Of a stretch of 60,369 nt of DNA, positions 45,609-55,516 are shown one piece after another; position 1 is the first letter of the stretch, and each line of letters starts with the position of its first letter. The DNA comes from Lentisphaerae bacterium ADurb.Bin082 (GTDB lineage: Bacteria > Verrucomicrobiota > Lentisphaeria > Oligosphaerales > Oligosphaeraceae): assembly GCA_002070945.1 (NCBI GenBank), contig MWEG01000038.1:1-60369 (forward strand), read 5' to 3'. The position numbers and the translations under genes were made by a program. The notes below the pieces were generated by a model. That model was not told the DNA's origin. It saw only the letters and a list, made by a program, of their open reading frames with translations, and did no database searches.

Positions 45609-48600
45609 ATGCATACCACACGCATCACTGTCTTTTCCGTCTTTGCTCTCGCTGTCGCAACGTTTGGCGCGGAGGAATTTTGGAATGCTCCGGATCGTGC
45701 CCAGCGTCTGTCTGAGCTGATCCCTGGCCGAACTATCATGCGCTTGCAGCCTGCCGATTTACTGGCCGATGTCAACCAGGAAGCCATGGCTAAATGGCCC
45801 GGCCCTCTGACCGATGACGCCTTTGCGCAACTTCCGCAAGCCGAACCTCCTGACGCTGATTTCATAGACCGTTTCCCACGCAGCATCTCGCCATACGCCC
45901 GGATGCGTGGCGTGGATATTGACCCCATGACCTATACGGCCGCCAGCCTTAAAGGCAATGCTTGGAAAAGCCTGCGTGGCCTTTTCACTTACTGCCCGTT
46001 CTGCGACCAAGACCTCTTTGGCTTGAACTTTTCTGCGGATAATCCAGACCTCGCGGTGACCACCTGCTGCCAGAAAAAACTCTATCACCGCAACGCGCCG
46101 GCTGATTACGACCTCAAGCACAACGCCACCGCCTCGTTCCGATATCTCGATGACAGCACCCGGGAAATCCCTTGCACGCTGTACAAAGACCGTCATGGCA
46201 ACGAATGGGAGCTCTTTATTCAGCATTTGTTCGATAACCGCTTCTGGCTGGGAGCCGCTAATCAGTTGCTCCGCAATTTAGCTGACTTCAACCGTACCGG
46301 CGATCCGAAATATCCCTACAAATCCGCCCTTATCCTCGACTATGCCGCCGACACCTACTTTGCCCTGCCGCTGTCGTTCAGCAATTTGCTTGCGCCGGGC
46401 CGTGACGGCGGCGAACTCGGCCGCGAGGAATGGGAGAGTCTCCCTCGCCCGGTTGTTTACACCCACAATTATCTCGGCCCCTGGAACCGTCGCAATCCCT
46501 TTTCAGCCGGCGACAAAGGCTGGATCAACATGCACCGTGAAGCGATCTGGGCCGAGCCTTTCGCGGTCATGCGCCACCATCCCGCTTTCAAATACTATTC
46601 CCGCCAAAAATACGGCAACCCCGAGGCATTGGCCGAAAAAATCACCACACGCCTGCTGCGCGAAATTTGTCTGCTCTATAAAAGTTCATTTTCCCAGCGT
46701 TTGCTTACTAATTACCAGGAGGCCAATTACAAGGACTTGCTCCTTTGCGCCATTCTAGCTGGGGACAAGTATTTGATTGAGTTTGCCGGCGCCAACCAGG
46801 AACTGACTCTCTACAACCACCATTATCACGATGGCATGAACGGCGAGGGAGCGCAAAACTATATGGCCATGCTCAACTCGTATTACTACCCCTATATGTC
46901 TAACCCCGATGGCTGGCAGCGTCTTGACCCTGATTTCCTCAAGCAAAATCCTTTCTTCAGCGCTGCTGCTCGCGAATGGAACCAACTCAATACGTTGCGC
47001 GGAATCCAGCTTGAGTTCGGCGACCAACACCATCATCTGCATTCCCGACTCCAGAATGATCAGCGGGTCGCGCAGAACGCCGCTTTGCCCAGTCGCAACT
47101 GGCCCGGCTTCGGGGTTGGCCTCCTCCGTGCTGGCGCTCCCCAGCAGCGCCTTGAGGTTTCCCTGCACTACAGTCGCGCTACCCTGCATAATGCACAGGA
47201 TATGCTCGGCATGTCGCTTTGGTTTGACGGCGTTCCAGCCGTCCGCACTGGCGGCTATGCATCCTGGTGGCGCAACATCCGTCAGCCGGAAATGGACGAG
47301 CTGGGTAAATTGAATTTTCCTAAGCCCCTGCGCCTCAGTCCAAATTCAGGCCGCTGCTGGAGTTGGATACTTGCTCACAGCGCCCTTAACCAAAACACCG
47401 TCACCATCAACGACTGCGGCCCTGGCCCGGGCTGGAGCGACAACCGGGGAACCAGCGAATTGATCACCTTCATCGGCGCTGCTGAAAATGACGAAACTCG
47501 CCCTGAAATGCAAATTCTTGAAGCACGCAGCCAGGGGGAATTTCCTGCTACACGCAATGACTTTTCCGGTGAGTTCCGGCGAGCTCTGATTACTCTTGAA
47601 AGCAGCTCAGGCGCGCCCTATCTGATTGACATTCTGATTGTCGAGGGCGGAGAAAAGCAGACCTCCTTCTACAGCATCTGGGGCGAACGACGCAGCGACA
47701 CTCTGCCCGTCAAAGCGAGCTTCCCGGATTTGGCTGTTGCCTGGTATGACGACAAACTCCCGGCTTCAAGCGCCAATTTTTTTGTCAACCAGCAGATGTC
47801 TATCCTGCGCATTCCCAGCTCCGTCCGTGAACATGAAGCTCCGAAGAAAACTTGGCAATGCGACTGGGATATTGATTACTATGCTTTCTGGCGCAATCAG
47901 GCCGGTGAAGACATCGCTCCGAGACAAGGAGACCCGAATCATGGTAAAATCGCCTTGCGCTTGCTCTCGTTGCCCCAAGATGACAAAACCAGGGTATGGA
48001 GCGCTGTTTTTCCATGGACGCCGCTGGTCTCGAAACAAGAGCTTGGCAATGGCGCCACCTTGAAAAGCGTCAGCGTTTCTTTTGCTGATGTTTTTGACAT
48101 GGTGGCGCAACGCCGCGAAGTCGCTGGCGAACAACCGCTAAACAGCCGCTTTGTCAATCTCTTTGTCGCTAATCGCCCTGGACAGACTCCGCATATCGCC
48201 GATTTTAGCAGCCTAGACGTGCTTGAGTCCACTCTGCCGCCGCACCAGGTCGCGGCGTTGCGGGTGACTACGATTGACGGTGAAACTGACACTCTGGTGT
48301 ACCAGATGCAAAACGCAGCCTTGCGCCTGGCTGGCGGCATTGAAACCGATGCGCGTTTCCTCTTGATTCGACAGAACCCAGCCGGGCAAATTATCCTGGT
48401 GCGAATGGTCAGCGGAAGTTATGCGCTTGTGGCAGGACGCCGCTTTGGACCGGCTCTTGACCTCACCGGACAACTTGATGATATCGAAGCCGACCTTACC
48501 GGATACCGCAGCACCTCGGCGCTCTATATTCGCCCTGACGCGCCTTGGCCAGTCGATGCCCTGGCTGGAAAAACCATCTCTATCCGCTGCCTGAGACCGA

Positions 48601-49013
48601 CTGGGCTGGATAACGCCGAGTCCTTTGCCATCGCTGCTGCTAAGGCTTTGCCAGACGGACGCATCCGGCTGGAGCTTGCCGATGCAGCACCCTTGATTGC
48701 TGGGTGGCACCAGGTCGCGGAACTCGATCCGGAGCGTCCATATATGCTGCGCACTAATCGCCCGATGTCTTCGTTTGCCAATCAGCCCTGGTATGAAGGC
48801 GCCAAAGTCTTTTTCCCGGAACGCGGCAAGACCTATCTGATCGCTGATACTGAAAAACTCGGCGGCGGCACCGGCGGAACCTTCCTCACCCTGGCGCCCG
48901 AAACACGCTTGGCGGCAGATGGCATTATCCCGGGAGACTGGTACATTATTTATGCCATTGAACCTGGCCAGACAGTCAAAATCAATGGCGAACTCTGTTT
49001 GCGCAATCCCTGA
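45609..49013 (+). CDS. Exported heparinase II/III-like polysaccharide lyase
   Basis: 1,134-residue protein with signal peptide (TTRITVFSVFALAVATFGA). The first ~450 residues have the alpha/alpha-barrel character of heparinase II/III and alginate-lyase-like enzymes, with NHHYHDGMNGEGAQNYMAML carrying candidate catalytic His/Asn positions. A beta-sheet domain follows (LEVSLHYSRATLHNAQDMLG, SWILAHSALNQNTVTINDCG), then further beta-rich modules. AGGA about 8 nt upstream of ATG 45609; an upstream open frame overlaps pseudopilin 3 and is rejected. Likely cleaves an acidic polysaccharide outside the cytoplasm by beta-elimination; the exact uronan is unknown. Confidence 0.75.
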   Translation: MHTTRITVFSVFALAVATFGAEEFWNAPDRAQRLSELIPGRTIMRLQPADLLADVNQEAMAKWPGPLTDDAFAQLPQAEPPDADFIDRFPRSISPYARMRGVDIDPMTYTAASLKGNAWKSLRGLFTYCPFCDQDLFGLNFSADNPDLAVTTCCQKKLYHRNAPADYDLKHNATASFRYLDDSTREIPCTLYKDRHGNEWELFIQHLFDNRFWLGAANQLLRNLADFNRTGDPKYPYKSALILDYAADTYFALPLSFSNLLAPGRDGGELGREEWESLPRPVVYTHNYLGPWNRRNPFSAGDKGWINMHREAIWAEPFAVMRHHPAFKYYSRQKYGNPEALAEKITTRLLREICLLYKSSFSQRLLTNYQEANYKDLLLCAILAGDKYLIEFAGANQELTLYNHHYHDGMNGEGAQNYMAMLNSYYYPYMSNPDGWQRLDPDFLKQNPFFSAAAREWNQLNTLRGIQLEFGDQHHHLHSRLQNDQRVAQNAALPSRNWPGFGVGLLRAGAPQQRLEVSLHYSRATLHNAQDMLGMSLWFDGVPAVRTGGYASWWRNIRQPEMDELGKLNFPKPLRLSPNSGRCWSWILAHSALNQNTVTINDCGPGPGWSDNRGTSELITFIGAAENDETRPEMQILEARSQGEFPATRNDFSGEFRRALITLESSSGAPYLIDILIVEGGEKQTSFYSIWGERRSDTLPVKASFPDLAVAWYDDKLPASSANFFVNQQMSILRIPSSVREHEAPKKTWQCDWDIDYYAFWRNQAGEDIAPRQGDPNHGKIALRLLSLPQDDKTRVWSAVFPWTPLVSKQELGNGATLKSVSVSFADVFDMVAQRREVAGEQPLNSRFVNLFVANRPGQTPHIADFSSLDVLESTLPPHQVAALRVTTIDGETDTLVYQMQNAALRLAGGIETDARFLLIRQNPAGQIILVRMVSGSYALVAGRRFGPALDLTGQLDDIEADLTGYRSTSALYIRPDAPWPVDALAGKTISIRCLRPTGLDNAESFAIAAAKALPDGRIRLELADAAPLIAGWHQVAELDPERPYMLRTNRPMSSFANQPWYEGAKVFFPERGKTYLIADTEKLGGGTGGTFLTLAPETRLAADGIIPGDWYIIYAIEPGQTVKINGELCLRNP

Positions 49014-49060
49014 AAAATAGTTAAGGCGCGAAGTTTTGCGATGAGCGCTAGAATTGTTTT

Positions 49061-49137
49061 GAACCGCCAAGACGCCACGACAGCTGCCAAGGCTTTTTAA
49101 CTGTCCACCTTGGCCCCTTGGCGCTCTTGGCGGTTCA
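49061..49137. repeat. Inverted CTTGGCG heptad repeat
   Basis: AACCGCCAAGACGCCACGAC on the left and CTTGGCGCTCTTGGCGGTT on the right form an inverted pair around CTTTTTAACTGTCCACC. It could fold into a long hairpin after the heparinase-like gene and may act as a terminator. Confidence 0.5.
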
Positions 49138-49190
49138 CCCCTTTTATTGACCCGTCGAGTTAAAATTAGGCGTTCTTGCAGGAGACCTCC

Positions 49191-52100
49191 ATGCCGAAAA
49201 AAAACTCCGTCCTGGTTCCGCTTTTCCGGGAAACTTTTGCTTCGGAAACCGACGGTCTGCCAGGAGGCTGGCAGGTCGAACAGAACACCGACTTGCCGCA
49301 GGTGCCGGCTATCCGCGCCGGAGAGGGCTGCATTGAATTGCTTTCCGGCGGAAACAAGTACCTGCCGGTTATTCCTGATACCGCTGATGCGCAGGTACGG
49401 ATGACTTGCAGCGTCAGTTATGAGGAAGGCACCCGCTTCGGATTTATCCTCTGCTTCCGATATGACACCCTGGTCGGACGCGGGCAGTATGTCCGTCTGA
49501 CTGGTTCTGACAAAGAGAAAACAGTCACGTTTGAATACGGGACAACCCGACTCAATCACTTTACGCCGGTACAAACGAAAACTATGCCGGCGGACACCGC
49601 GCTCATGGCGAAACCGATGACCGTCACGCTGGAAATCCGGGGTGCGTCAGTCAAAGTGGAATTTCTGGAGCAGAAAGCGGGTTTTCGGGTAAAAGCCGGC
49701 AGCGGCAGAATCGCGCTTGCACGGGAACATTTTTGGGATGTCCTCAAGGTGCTGGACTTTTCCATTGACGGCGATCCACCGCGCCAGAAAGGCAAGGAAA
49801 AGACATTCACTCTTCCAATGCCCGACTCCCTGACCTGGTATCCAATCTTTTGCGATGTGACCTTGCGAGATTATGGCAGTTGCATGGATGCAGAACTTTC
49901 CTTCCGCGGCGGAGTGGCGGAAACTCTGGCCGGAGAGGGAAATTATCACGGCATGCGCGCCGATCTGCTGACGCGGCCATATTTGAAAATCCTGACCGCG
50001 GAACGCGCTGAGAAACATGTCCTCTATGGCAAGACCATCGTCCTGGTTCCGCAGGGAATAGCGCCGAAATACCTCTACAAGCTGATTTACGAGAAGGTCG
50101 ACTGGCCCTTCTGCCGAAATGTGCGATTCCTGAAGCCGGCCGGAGACTTCGATTTAGCAGCCGGCTTTGAATCCTGGCATCACAATGCCTCGCCCAACCT
50201 GGAATTGAACCCAGCAGAAACAGTATTCACGATCAATGGCAAAGTGCTGTATTCCGGAGAAGGCATCACGCCCGGAGAACAGCGCAAGATCGAATTCCTT
50301 TCGCAGGAAAACAAGGCCATCCTGAAAAAACTGCCGAAAAGCGATCCGCGCCTCGACTTGGCGGAAAAGTTTGCCAAAGCGAATCATTATTTTTTCGAGA
50401 AGGAGGCGCCGTCGTTCCGGATTCGGCTGACTTCTTCCCAGCCGTTGCCAGCCAGGTTTGAGGTAACCTTGGAAGATGCTTTTTTGCGTTCGCTCAGCCA
50501 GTTGAAATACGACATGGAAACGCATTGCACGATGCTTGGCGTCAGCCCGGTCAATGTCGTGGAGTTGACCTTGGAGAAGCTCTCTGGCCTGGACTGTGGC
50601 GTTTACCATCTCCGGGTGCGCAGCACAGACCCGAGTACGCCGCCTCTCGAAGATTACTGCGCCTTCGAGATTATGAGCCGGAAGCACGATGCGCCGCCTC
50701 CGCCGTTGCTCTCCGGCCTGCCATTCCTCTATAATGCGCGGACTGAAACCCGTGGCTTGATGACAGACGCATTTGATCCCTGGATAGGCGCCAGCGTCAA
50801 CGAGGGGCATTACATCTCCTGCGCCGTCATGCTTCCGGCAGCAGTGCGGCAATACCGGATGCTCCCCACGCTGAAAGCATACAGCCGGAGCAATTTCTCC
50901 TGGATCAGCGCCCGCACTCTGGATAATCCGAAGCCGGAAGACAACACGGATATCATCAAGGAATCGGATTACATCAACATCGCCGACCGCAATGAACGCA
51001 TGAACTTGACTTGGGCATACTCGTATCACGGTCAGCGCTTCCAGATGATGATCGACTTTCTCAAGACCTTGAATGACCCGGCCTTTGACTTGGAAAGCCT
51101 GCAAGAGATGCAGAAAAAGGGCGAGGCTATGCCGGTCGAAATCTACCTGAAAGTCGCGGAGCAATACTGGGAGAAATGGCTGGATTACGCCTGCCGCGTG
51201 ATGGCGGATTGGACGCGGGATATGCAGAAGAAAATGCGGAAGATCAATCCGCGTGTTCAGTTTGCCCAGTACGGCCCGTTCCATATTTATGCAGCTGCGC
51301 TGAAAGGGCCGGAATGTCCGCGGATGCTCGGCAATGCGGAGATTACGCCTGACCTCAACGCCTTCTGGCAGTTCGAGGATTATCCGTTCTCCTGCGGATA
51401 TGGCCTGGAGCGAGGCGCATACACCCTGACCGGATGCCTGCTTGCCATGCCTGGAAGCGCGATTTATCCCGAGATTTATACTGGAGGAAAACTCAAGCAG
51501 GGCTGCCCGGACGGCGCTGTCTTCTATGCGCATCCCCCATTTGGCTCCAGCATTGGCGCCAAGGAACGGTCGCCCCGCCTGATGATCCAGTATGTCGTCA
51601 ATTACGTCTATGCCTCCGGGCACCTGACCGCCGAGGGATTCCGCTACTGGACGCGCCAGGGTTTTCAGGCCTGCCGTTTCACTCGTCCGTGGTACGAAGC
51701 GTTGCTGGAGATTTGGCCTGTGGTGCTGGAGCACCCGGCGGACCGTCCGCTCCGCAGCGCGGCTTTCGTTTCCAGTGAAGAATCATGGCGGACGAATCAG
51801 AACCGCATCATTTTCGGAAAAGGCTTGATTGACGTGAGGAATACGGCGACTGAGGACGTGCCATTTGTCTATGAGGCATCCCGGCGTGCAGGCGTCTGCG
51901 CCGGGTTTCAGCTTTTTGACTCTGAGTTGGGGAAACTCACTGCCGAGCAGGTCGATACGCTGGTGCTGCCGCCGCTCAAGGGCATGTCGAAAGCCGCATT
52001 GAAGCAGATTCGCCGGCTCCATGCGCAGGGCGTCAACCTGGTCGCCAGCGAGAATGTGACCGGGCTGGAAGACCTTTTCGGCGTTGTCGACACTGGCAAA

Positions 52101-52646
52101 ATGAGCATCATCACACAGGTCACCCCGATCGGAGATTTCTGCCGCGGACTGAACGAATACTGCGACGATGAACGGTGCCAGGGCAGCTACGCGGTCAGTG
52201 ACGCCGAGGTATTGCTTCAGGCGGAGATTCCCGTGCTCACCCTCAAGCGCAATGCAAAGGCAGCGGCCGCATTTTTCAATGTCCCGCCGCATTTGGTCAG
52301 GTCTTCCCGTCTGCATGCGCGTGTTGGCTATGGTAAAAACAGCATCAGCCAGCTGATGGAGGCAGCCACCGGTGAATTGATGAAACGTTTCTCCAAGTCG
52401 GGAATCAAGATATCTGGCGGGCGGCTGCTTGCCTGCCACACCAAGGACAATGCCATTTTGGTTGTAGTCTACAACCCGGACATGGAGCGTGAGCTGATTA
52501 CGGAAATAACGCTCAGCAAGAAGTTGATTCCCTCTCCCCAGCCAGAGGTTAACCGCGAGATCACGCTTCTGCGCGAGGACTCGGAAAATTCCGTTTTCCG
52601 CGCACTTTTGCCGCCAAATGAAGTGCTTGTCATGGTTTTTAGTTAA
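49191..52646 (+). CDS. Large glycosidase-like protein (GH42-type C-terminal region)
   Basis: 1,151 residues, no obvious signal peptide. The N-terminal ~210 residues look like a LamG/DUF1080-type beta-sandwich (PGGWQVEQNTDLPQVPAIRA, RFGFILCFRYDTLVGRGQYV). The central region has a TIM-barrel character (WAYSYHGQRFQMMIDFLKTL, RVQFAQYGPFHIYA, FEDYPFSCGYGLERGAYT), and the C-terminus has a trimerisation-like Rossmann region (VDTLVLPPLKGMSKAALKQI) and an all-beta end (EVLVMVFS). ATG at 49191 follows AGGAG by about 6 nt. It resembles GH42/GH-A clan architecture; catalytic residues were not identified confidently. Probably acts on an imported or surface oligosaccharide. Confidence 0.7.
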   Translation: MPKKNSVLVPLFRETFASETDGLPGGWQVEQNTDLPQVPAIRAGEGCIELLSGGNKYLPVIPDTADAQVRMTCSVSYEEGTRFGFILCFRYDTLVGRGQYVRLTGSDKEKTVTFEYGTTRLNHFTPVQTKTMPADTALMAKPMTVTLEIRGASVKVEFLEQKAGFRVKAGSGRIALAREHFWDVLKVLDFSIDGDPPRQKGKEKTFTLPMPDSLTWYPIFCDVTLRDYGSCMDAELSFRGGVAETLAGEGNYHGMRADLLTRPYLKILTAERAEKHVLYGKTIVLVPQGIAPKYLYKLIYEKVDWPFCRNVRFLKPAGDFDLAAGFESWHHNASPNLELNPAETVFTINGKVLYSGEGITPGEQRKIEFLSQENKAILKKLPKSDPRLDLAEKFAKANHYFFEKEAPSFRIRLTSSQPLPARFEVTLEDAFLRSLSQLKYDMETHCTMLGVSPVNVVELTLEKLSGLDCGVYHLRVRSTDPSTPPLEDYCAFEIMSRKHDAPPPPLLSGLPFLYNARTETRGLMTDAFDPWIGASVNEGHYISCAVMLPAAVRQYRMLPTLKAYSRSNFSWISARTLDNPKPEDNTDIIKESDYINIADRNERMNLTWAYSYHGQRFQMMIDFLKTLNDPAFDLESLQEMQKKGEAMPVEIYLKVAEQYWEKWLDYACRVMADWTRDMQKKMRKINPRVQFAQYGPFHIYAAALKGPECPRMLGNAEITPDLNAFWQFEDYPFSCGYGLERGAYTLTGCLLAMPGSAIYPEIYTGGKLKQGCPDGAVFYAHPPFGSSIGAKERSPRLMIQYVVNYVYASGHLTAEGFRYWTRQGFQACRFTRPWYEALLEIWPVVLEHPADRPLRSAAFVSSEESWRTNQNRIIFGKGLIDVRNTATEDVPFVYEASRRAGVCAGFQLFDSELGKLTAEQVDTLVLPPLKGMSKAALKQIRRLHAQGVNLVASENVTGLEDLFGVVDTGKMSIITQVTPIGDFCRGLNEYCDDERCQGSYAVSDAEVLLQAEIPVLTLKRNAKAAAAFFNVPPHLVRSSRLHARVGYGKNSISQLMEAATGELMKRFSKSGIKISGGRLLACHTKDNAILVVVYNPDMERELITEITLSKKLIPSPQPEVNREITLLREDSENSVFRALLPPNEVLVMVFS

Positions 52647-53023
52647 TGTGTGAAATCCTGTGATGAATACTTGCAGGCATTCAGGCTGTCGTATGTATTC
52701 CAGGCTTATGTCTCGCCTCTTCAGGGTTCCCAATTATATTCCATCTTCACCCAGGGCGGCGCCGCCCTGGGTGAGGCGTATAATATTTTGAGCCCTGAAA
52801 GGGCGAAACATAAACGCTGACCAATCCATGCCCAAAATTCAACTGCTTTTTTTAGGTTAAAAGCATTCCGCTGTTACCTGCTTGACTGACGCATTACACA
52901 CTATGTCCTAAACTCATCATTTTTTGGCTAAAATCCATTTTTGCAATGAGCTGAGAAATGGTTAGAGTAAAAAAGGCGTTCCAAATAGCTGGCGCTGAAA
53001 AATATCAAAAGCAGGAGCGGAAA
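52647..53023. other. Spacer with REP-like hairpin
   Basis: Contains a strong palindrome (52749-52772) and an adjacent GCCCTGAAAGGGC hairpin to 52804. The rest is AT-rich, with a probable promoter for the FAD oxidoreductase. An in-frame ATG at 52958 could extend that gene by 22 codons but has no ribosome-binding site. Confidence 0.5.
52749..52804. repeat. REP-like double hairpin
   Basis: ACCCAGGGCGGC / GCCGCCCTGGGT form a perfect 12-bp stem without loop. It is followed by GTATAATATTTTG and a second hairpin GCCCTGAAAGGGC. It is distinct from the GTAG-headed family. Confidence 0.55.
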
Positions 53024-54571
53024 ATGGCAACGTATGTAATGAAGTCGAAGGAAATTCCGGTTGTTCGGGAAGTCGATGTGCTGGTCGCCGGCGGTGGTTA
53101 TGCCGGATTTGGCGCCGCTATATGCGCTGCGCGCAACGGCGCAAAAGTTCTGCTCGTCGAACAACAATCTGCCTTGGGAGGCTTGGTGACAATGGGGTAT
53201 GTCGCCTTGACCTTTAGTTACATTGAAGGCATCGGATATGAACTCTTTCATGCCCTCAAAATGTGCGGAGCCGTCAAAGGACGTTTCCTTGATCTGGAAA
53301 AAACCAAGGTCGTCTTGGAGCAAATGCTCCTCAAGGAAAATGTCGAAATTCTTTACGGCACTAGCGTCACTGACGCCATCGTTGAAAATGGCATACTTAC
53401 CGGCGCTGTGATTTTTAACAAAAGCGGGTTCCAGGCCGTCCGCGCCAAATGTTCGGTGGACGCTTCTGGCGACGGCGATCTGGCGGCCTATGCGGGAGTG
53501 CCCTTCGAATCCGGATGTCCCGAACTTAACAACTACAATCAGGCGTCCAGCCTCGTGATGCACGTTGGAAATGTCGACACCGAAAACATGCCCCGAAATC
53601 TCCAGGCGCTCTGGCTCGAAAGCATCAAAGCCGCTGTTGAGGCCAAGGAATATCCCTATATGATCGACAAGCGCGTCAACTGGCTGGCGCGGGTGCCTGG
53701 ACGCGATCCCCGTCATGCAGAATATTACATCTGCTACACGCACAGCCGCAACTGCCGCTGCCTTGACGCATTCGATCTCACTCGACAACTAATTGAACAA
53801 CGGCAACAGTGTCAGTGGACAATCGATTTTATGCGGAAAAATCTGACGGGCTTCACTAATTCCTGGCTGATTAGCAGCGCACCGCTTCTCGGAGTCCGTG
53901 AATCACGACGTATCATGTGCGAATACAAGATCACTGGCGACGATTTGGTGGACAACGCCCGCTTCCCCGACGCCGTGGCGCGCGCAATGCATCAGTTTGA
54001 CGCACACCATCCGACTGAACCAGGACATATCAAACACATCATCCGCAAGGACGCCGAAGGAAATGAAGTCAAGTGCTATGTCAATCCCGGCCAGTGGCGC
54101 GAAATTCCTTACCGCGCTCTTGTGACCAAGAATATCGACAATCTATTGGTCGCCGGACGCAATGTTTCATCTGACTTCATGGGGCAAAGCGGCGTGCGTC
54201 TGGTGCTGGAATGCTTGAATATGGGCCAGGCTGCCGGCACTGCAGCCGCGATGTCGGTCAAGGAGAATGTAACACCCAGAAATCTTGATGTCCAGAAGCT
54301 TCGTCAGCAGCTGGTAGACCAGGGAGTCGATCTTTTCCACGAGCCGCAGTTTGGCCAGTCTGGAGTATCCCCGCAGACAAAACTCACACCGAACGACCTG
54401 TTGTTCCCAGAACAGAATAAGTCTGGCCAGGCCTCTGTGGTACTTACGCCCGAAGCGTACGCCAAATACAGGCTCGATGTCGAGGCCATTGAAGCCGAAG
54501 CCATGAAAAAATACATGAGCAAGCATGGCTATACCGATACTGGCGGCGATGTCGGAACCAACCTGGAATAA
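53024..54571 (+). CDS. FAD-dependent oxidoreductase
   Basis: 515-residue flavoprotein of the FAD-dependent oxidoreductase family seen in polysaccharide-utilisation loci. The Rossmann FAD motif GGGYAG is at residues 23-28 (VDVLVAGGGYAGFGAAICAA), with the second FAD segment DASGDGDLAAYAG and late NLLVAGRNVSSDFMGQSGVR. ATG at 53024 is preceded by AGGAG at 6-7 nt. It stands downstream of the large glycosidase-like gene and is convergent with the AraC gene. Substrate unknown; possibly oxidation of a sugar derivative. Confidence 0.85.
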   Translation: MATYVMKSKEIPVVREVDVLVAGGGYAGFGAAICAARNGAKVLLVEQQSALGGLVTMGYVALTFSYIEGIGYELFHALKMCGAVKGRFLDLEKTKVVLEQMLLKENVEILYGTSVTDAIVENGILTGAVIFNKSGFQAVRAKCSVDASGDGDLAAYAGVPFESGCPELNNYNQASSLVMHVGNVDTENMPRNLQALWLESIKAAVEAKEYPYMIDKRVNWLARVPGRDPRHAEYYICYTHSRNCRCLDAFDLTRQLIEQRQQCQWTIDFMRKNLTGFTNSWLISSAPLLGVRESRRIMCEYKITGDDLVDNARFPDAVARAMHQFDAHHPTEPGHIKHIIRKDAEGNEVKCYVNPGQWREIPYRALVTKNIDNLLVAGRNVSSDFMGQSGVRLVLECLNMGQAAGTAAAMSVKENVTPRNLDVQKLRQQLVDQGVDLFHEPQFGQSGVSPQTKLTPNDLLFPEQNKSGQASVVLTPEAYAKYRLDVEAIEAEAMKKYMSKHGYTDTGGDVGTNLE

Positions 54572-54682
54572 GTTAAGCCGTCGATTGCATCGGGGAATGG
54601 CGACGGATAAGTCGCTTTTCCCGTTATTGCATTTCCAGGCGAAGCGGAGCACAAGCCGGTTCCGTACGCTGTTTCCAAATAC

Positions 54683-55516
54683 TTACGCACGGTATTTGAG
54701 TCGGTAAGCTCGCGGGGTGCAATGCGCGTATTGTCGAAAAGCGGCAACAAAGTTGGTTGCTTCGCTGTATCCCAGCTGGGTGGCAATTTCGCTTATCGTC
54801 AAATCGGTCGAAGACAGGAGCCGGCAAGCTTCGCCAAATCTCAATTCTTTGAGACTGCGCCCCGGGGATGTGCCGAATTCCGCGCGCCACAGCCGAGCGA
54901 AATTTCTGCGGCTGAATCCGAATTTTCGAGCAAGGTCGTCGAGTCGGCTAAAGTATGCCATCGGATGGGCGTAAAGATAAGACGCTGCTTCACGAATGCG
55001 GGTGCGTTGCCGACATTCCGGCGGATAGCTGCGCATCGCCAGCAAAAACTCTGAAAGCAGGGACATGCACAGTCGGTCAATCCGGTCGGCGGAACCGGGC
55101 ACAAACACATGTTCCAGTTCGGACTGTAATTCCCCGCTCAGCCTGGAGATCGCTGGAGACGGGGTCAGTCCTTGAAGCACCAGATCATCCGGAAGTTCGA
55201 GGGACGTTTCAGGAGCGTATTTAAAGTAGAGCGACTGTCCCTCTCCGCGCTCTGAACGCAATTTGTCGCCGGGGCGTTTGATCAGCAGATGCGGATACGT
55301 AGCCTTGTAGAGTATCCCGTTCACCTCAATTTCAGCGATTTCCGGCGAGCCGCTCGGATGGTAACATATCTGCCAATCCGTAACGCTTTGGGTGACAGCA
55401 TAGTTGAACCGGACAAAAATCACCGAAGTTACTGGTGGAAACAAATGCAGTTCGCGCGGAAGTCCGCTCAAATCAAATCGTATCGGCGTTTTGGCTGAAG
55501 TGCGTGCATACAACAT
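54683..55516 (-). CDS. AraC-family transcriptional regulator
   Basis: 277-residue regulator. The C-terminal ~100 residues hold the double HTH of AraC/XylS proteins (DDLARKFGFSRRNFARLWRA, then ISEIATQLGYSEATNFVAAF, CTPRAYRLKYRA). The N-terminal ~150 residues look like a sugar-sensing cupin-type domain. ATG at 55516 gives a normal family length; the frame is open to 55615, but that extension runs into an interspersed repeat end. It is convergent with the FAD oxidoreductase and may control the carbohydrate genes to its left. Confidence 0.85.
   Translation of the reverse strand: MLYARTSAKTPIRFDLSGLPRELHLFPPVTSVIFVRFNYAVTQSVTDWQICYHPSGSPEIAEIEVNGILYKATYPHLLIKRPGDKLRSERGEGQSLYFKYAPETSLELPDDLVLQGLTPSPAISRLSGELQSELEHVFVPGSADRIDRLCMSLLSEFLLAMRSYPPECRQRTRIREAASYLYAHPMAYFSRLDDLARKFGFSRRNFARLWRAEFGTSPGRSLKELRFGEACRLLSSTDLTISEIATQLGYSEATNFVAAFRQYAHCTPRAYRLKYRA

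Noticed and set aside
50154..51734. 526-residue open frame antisense to the large glycosidase-like gene
   Set aside because: No recognisable domain and skewed composition (His/Arg/Gln-rich); the plus strand encodes a coherent protein with a ribosome-binding site.
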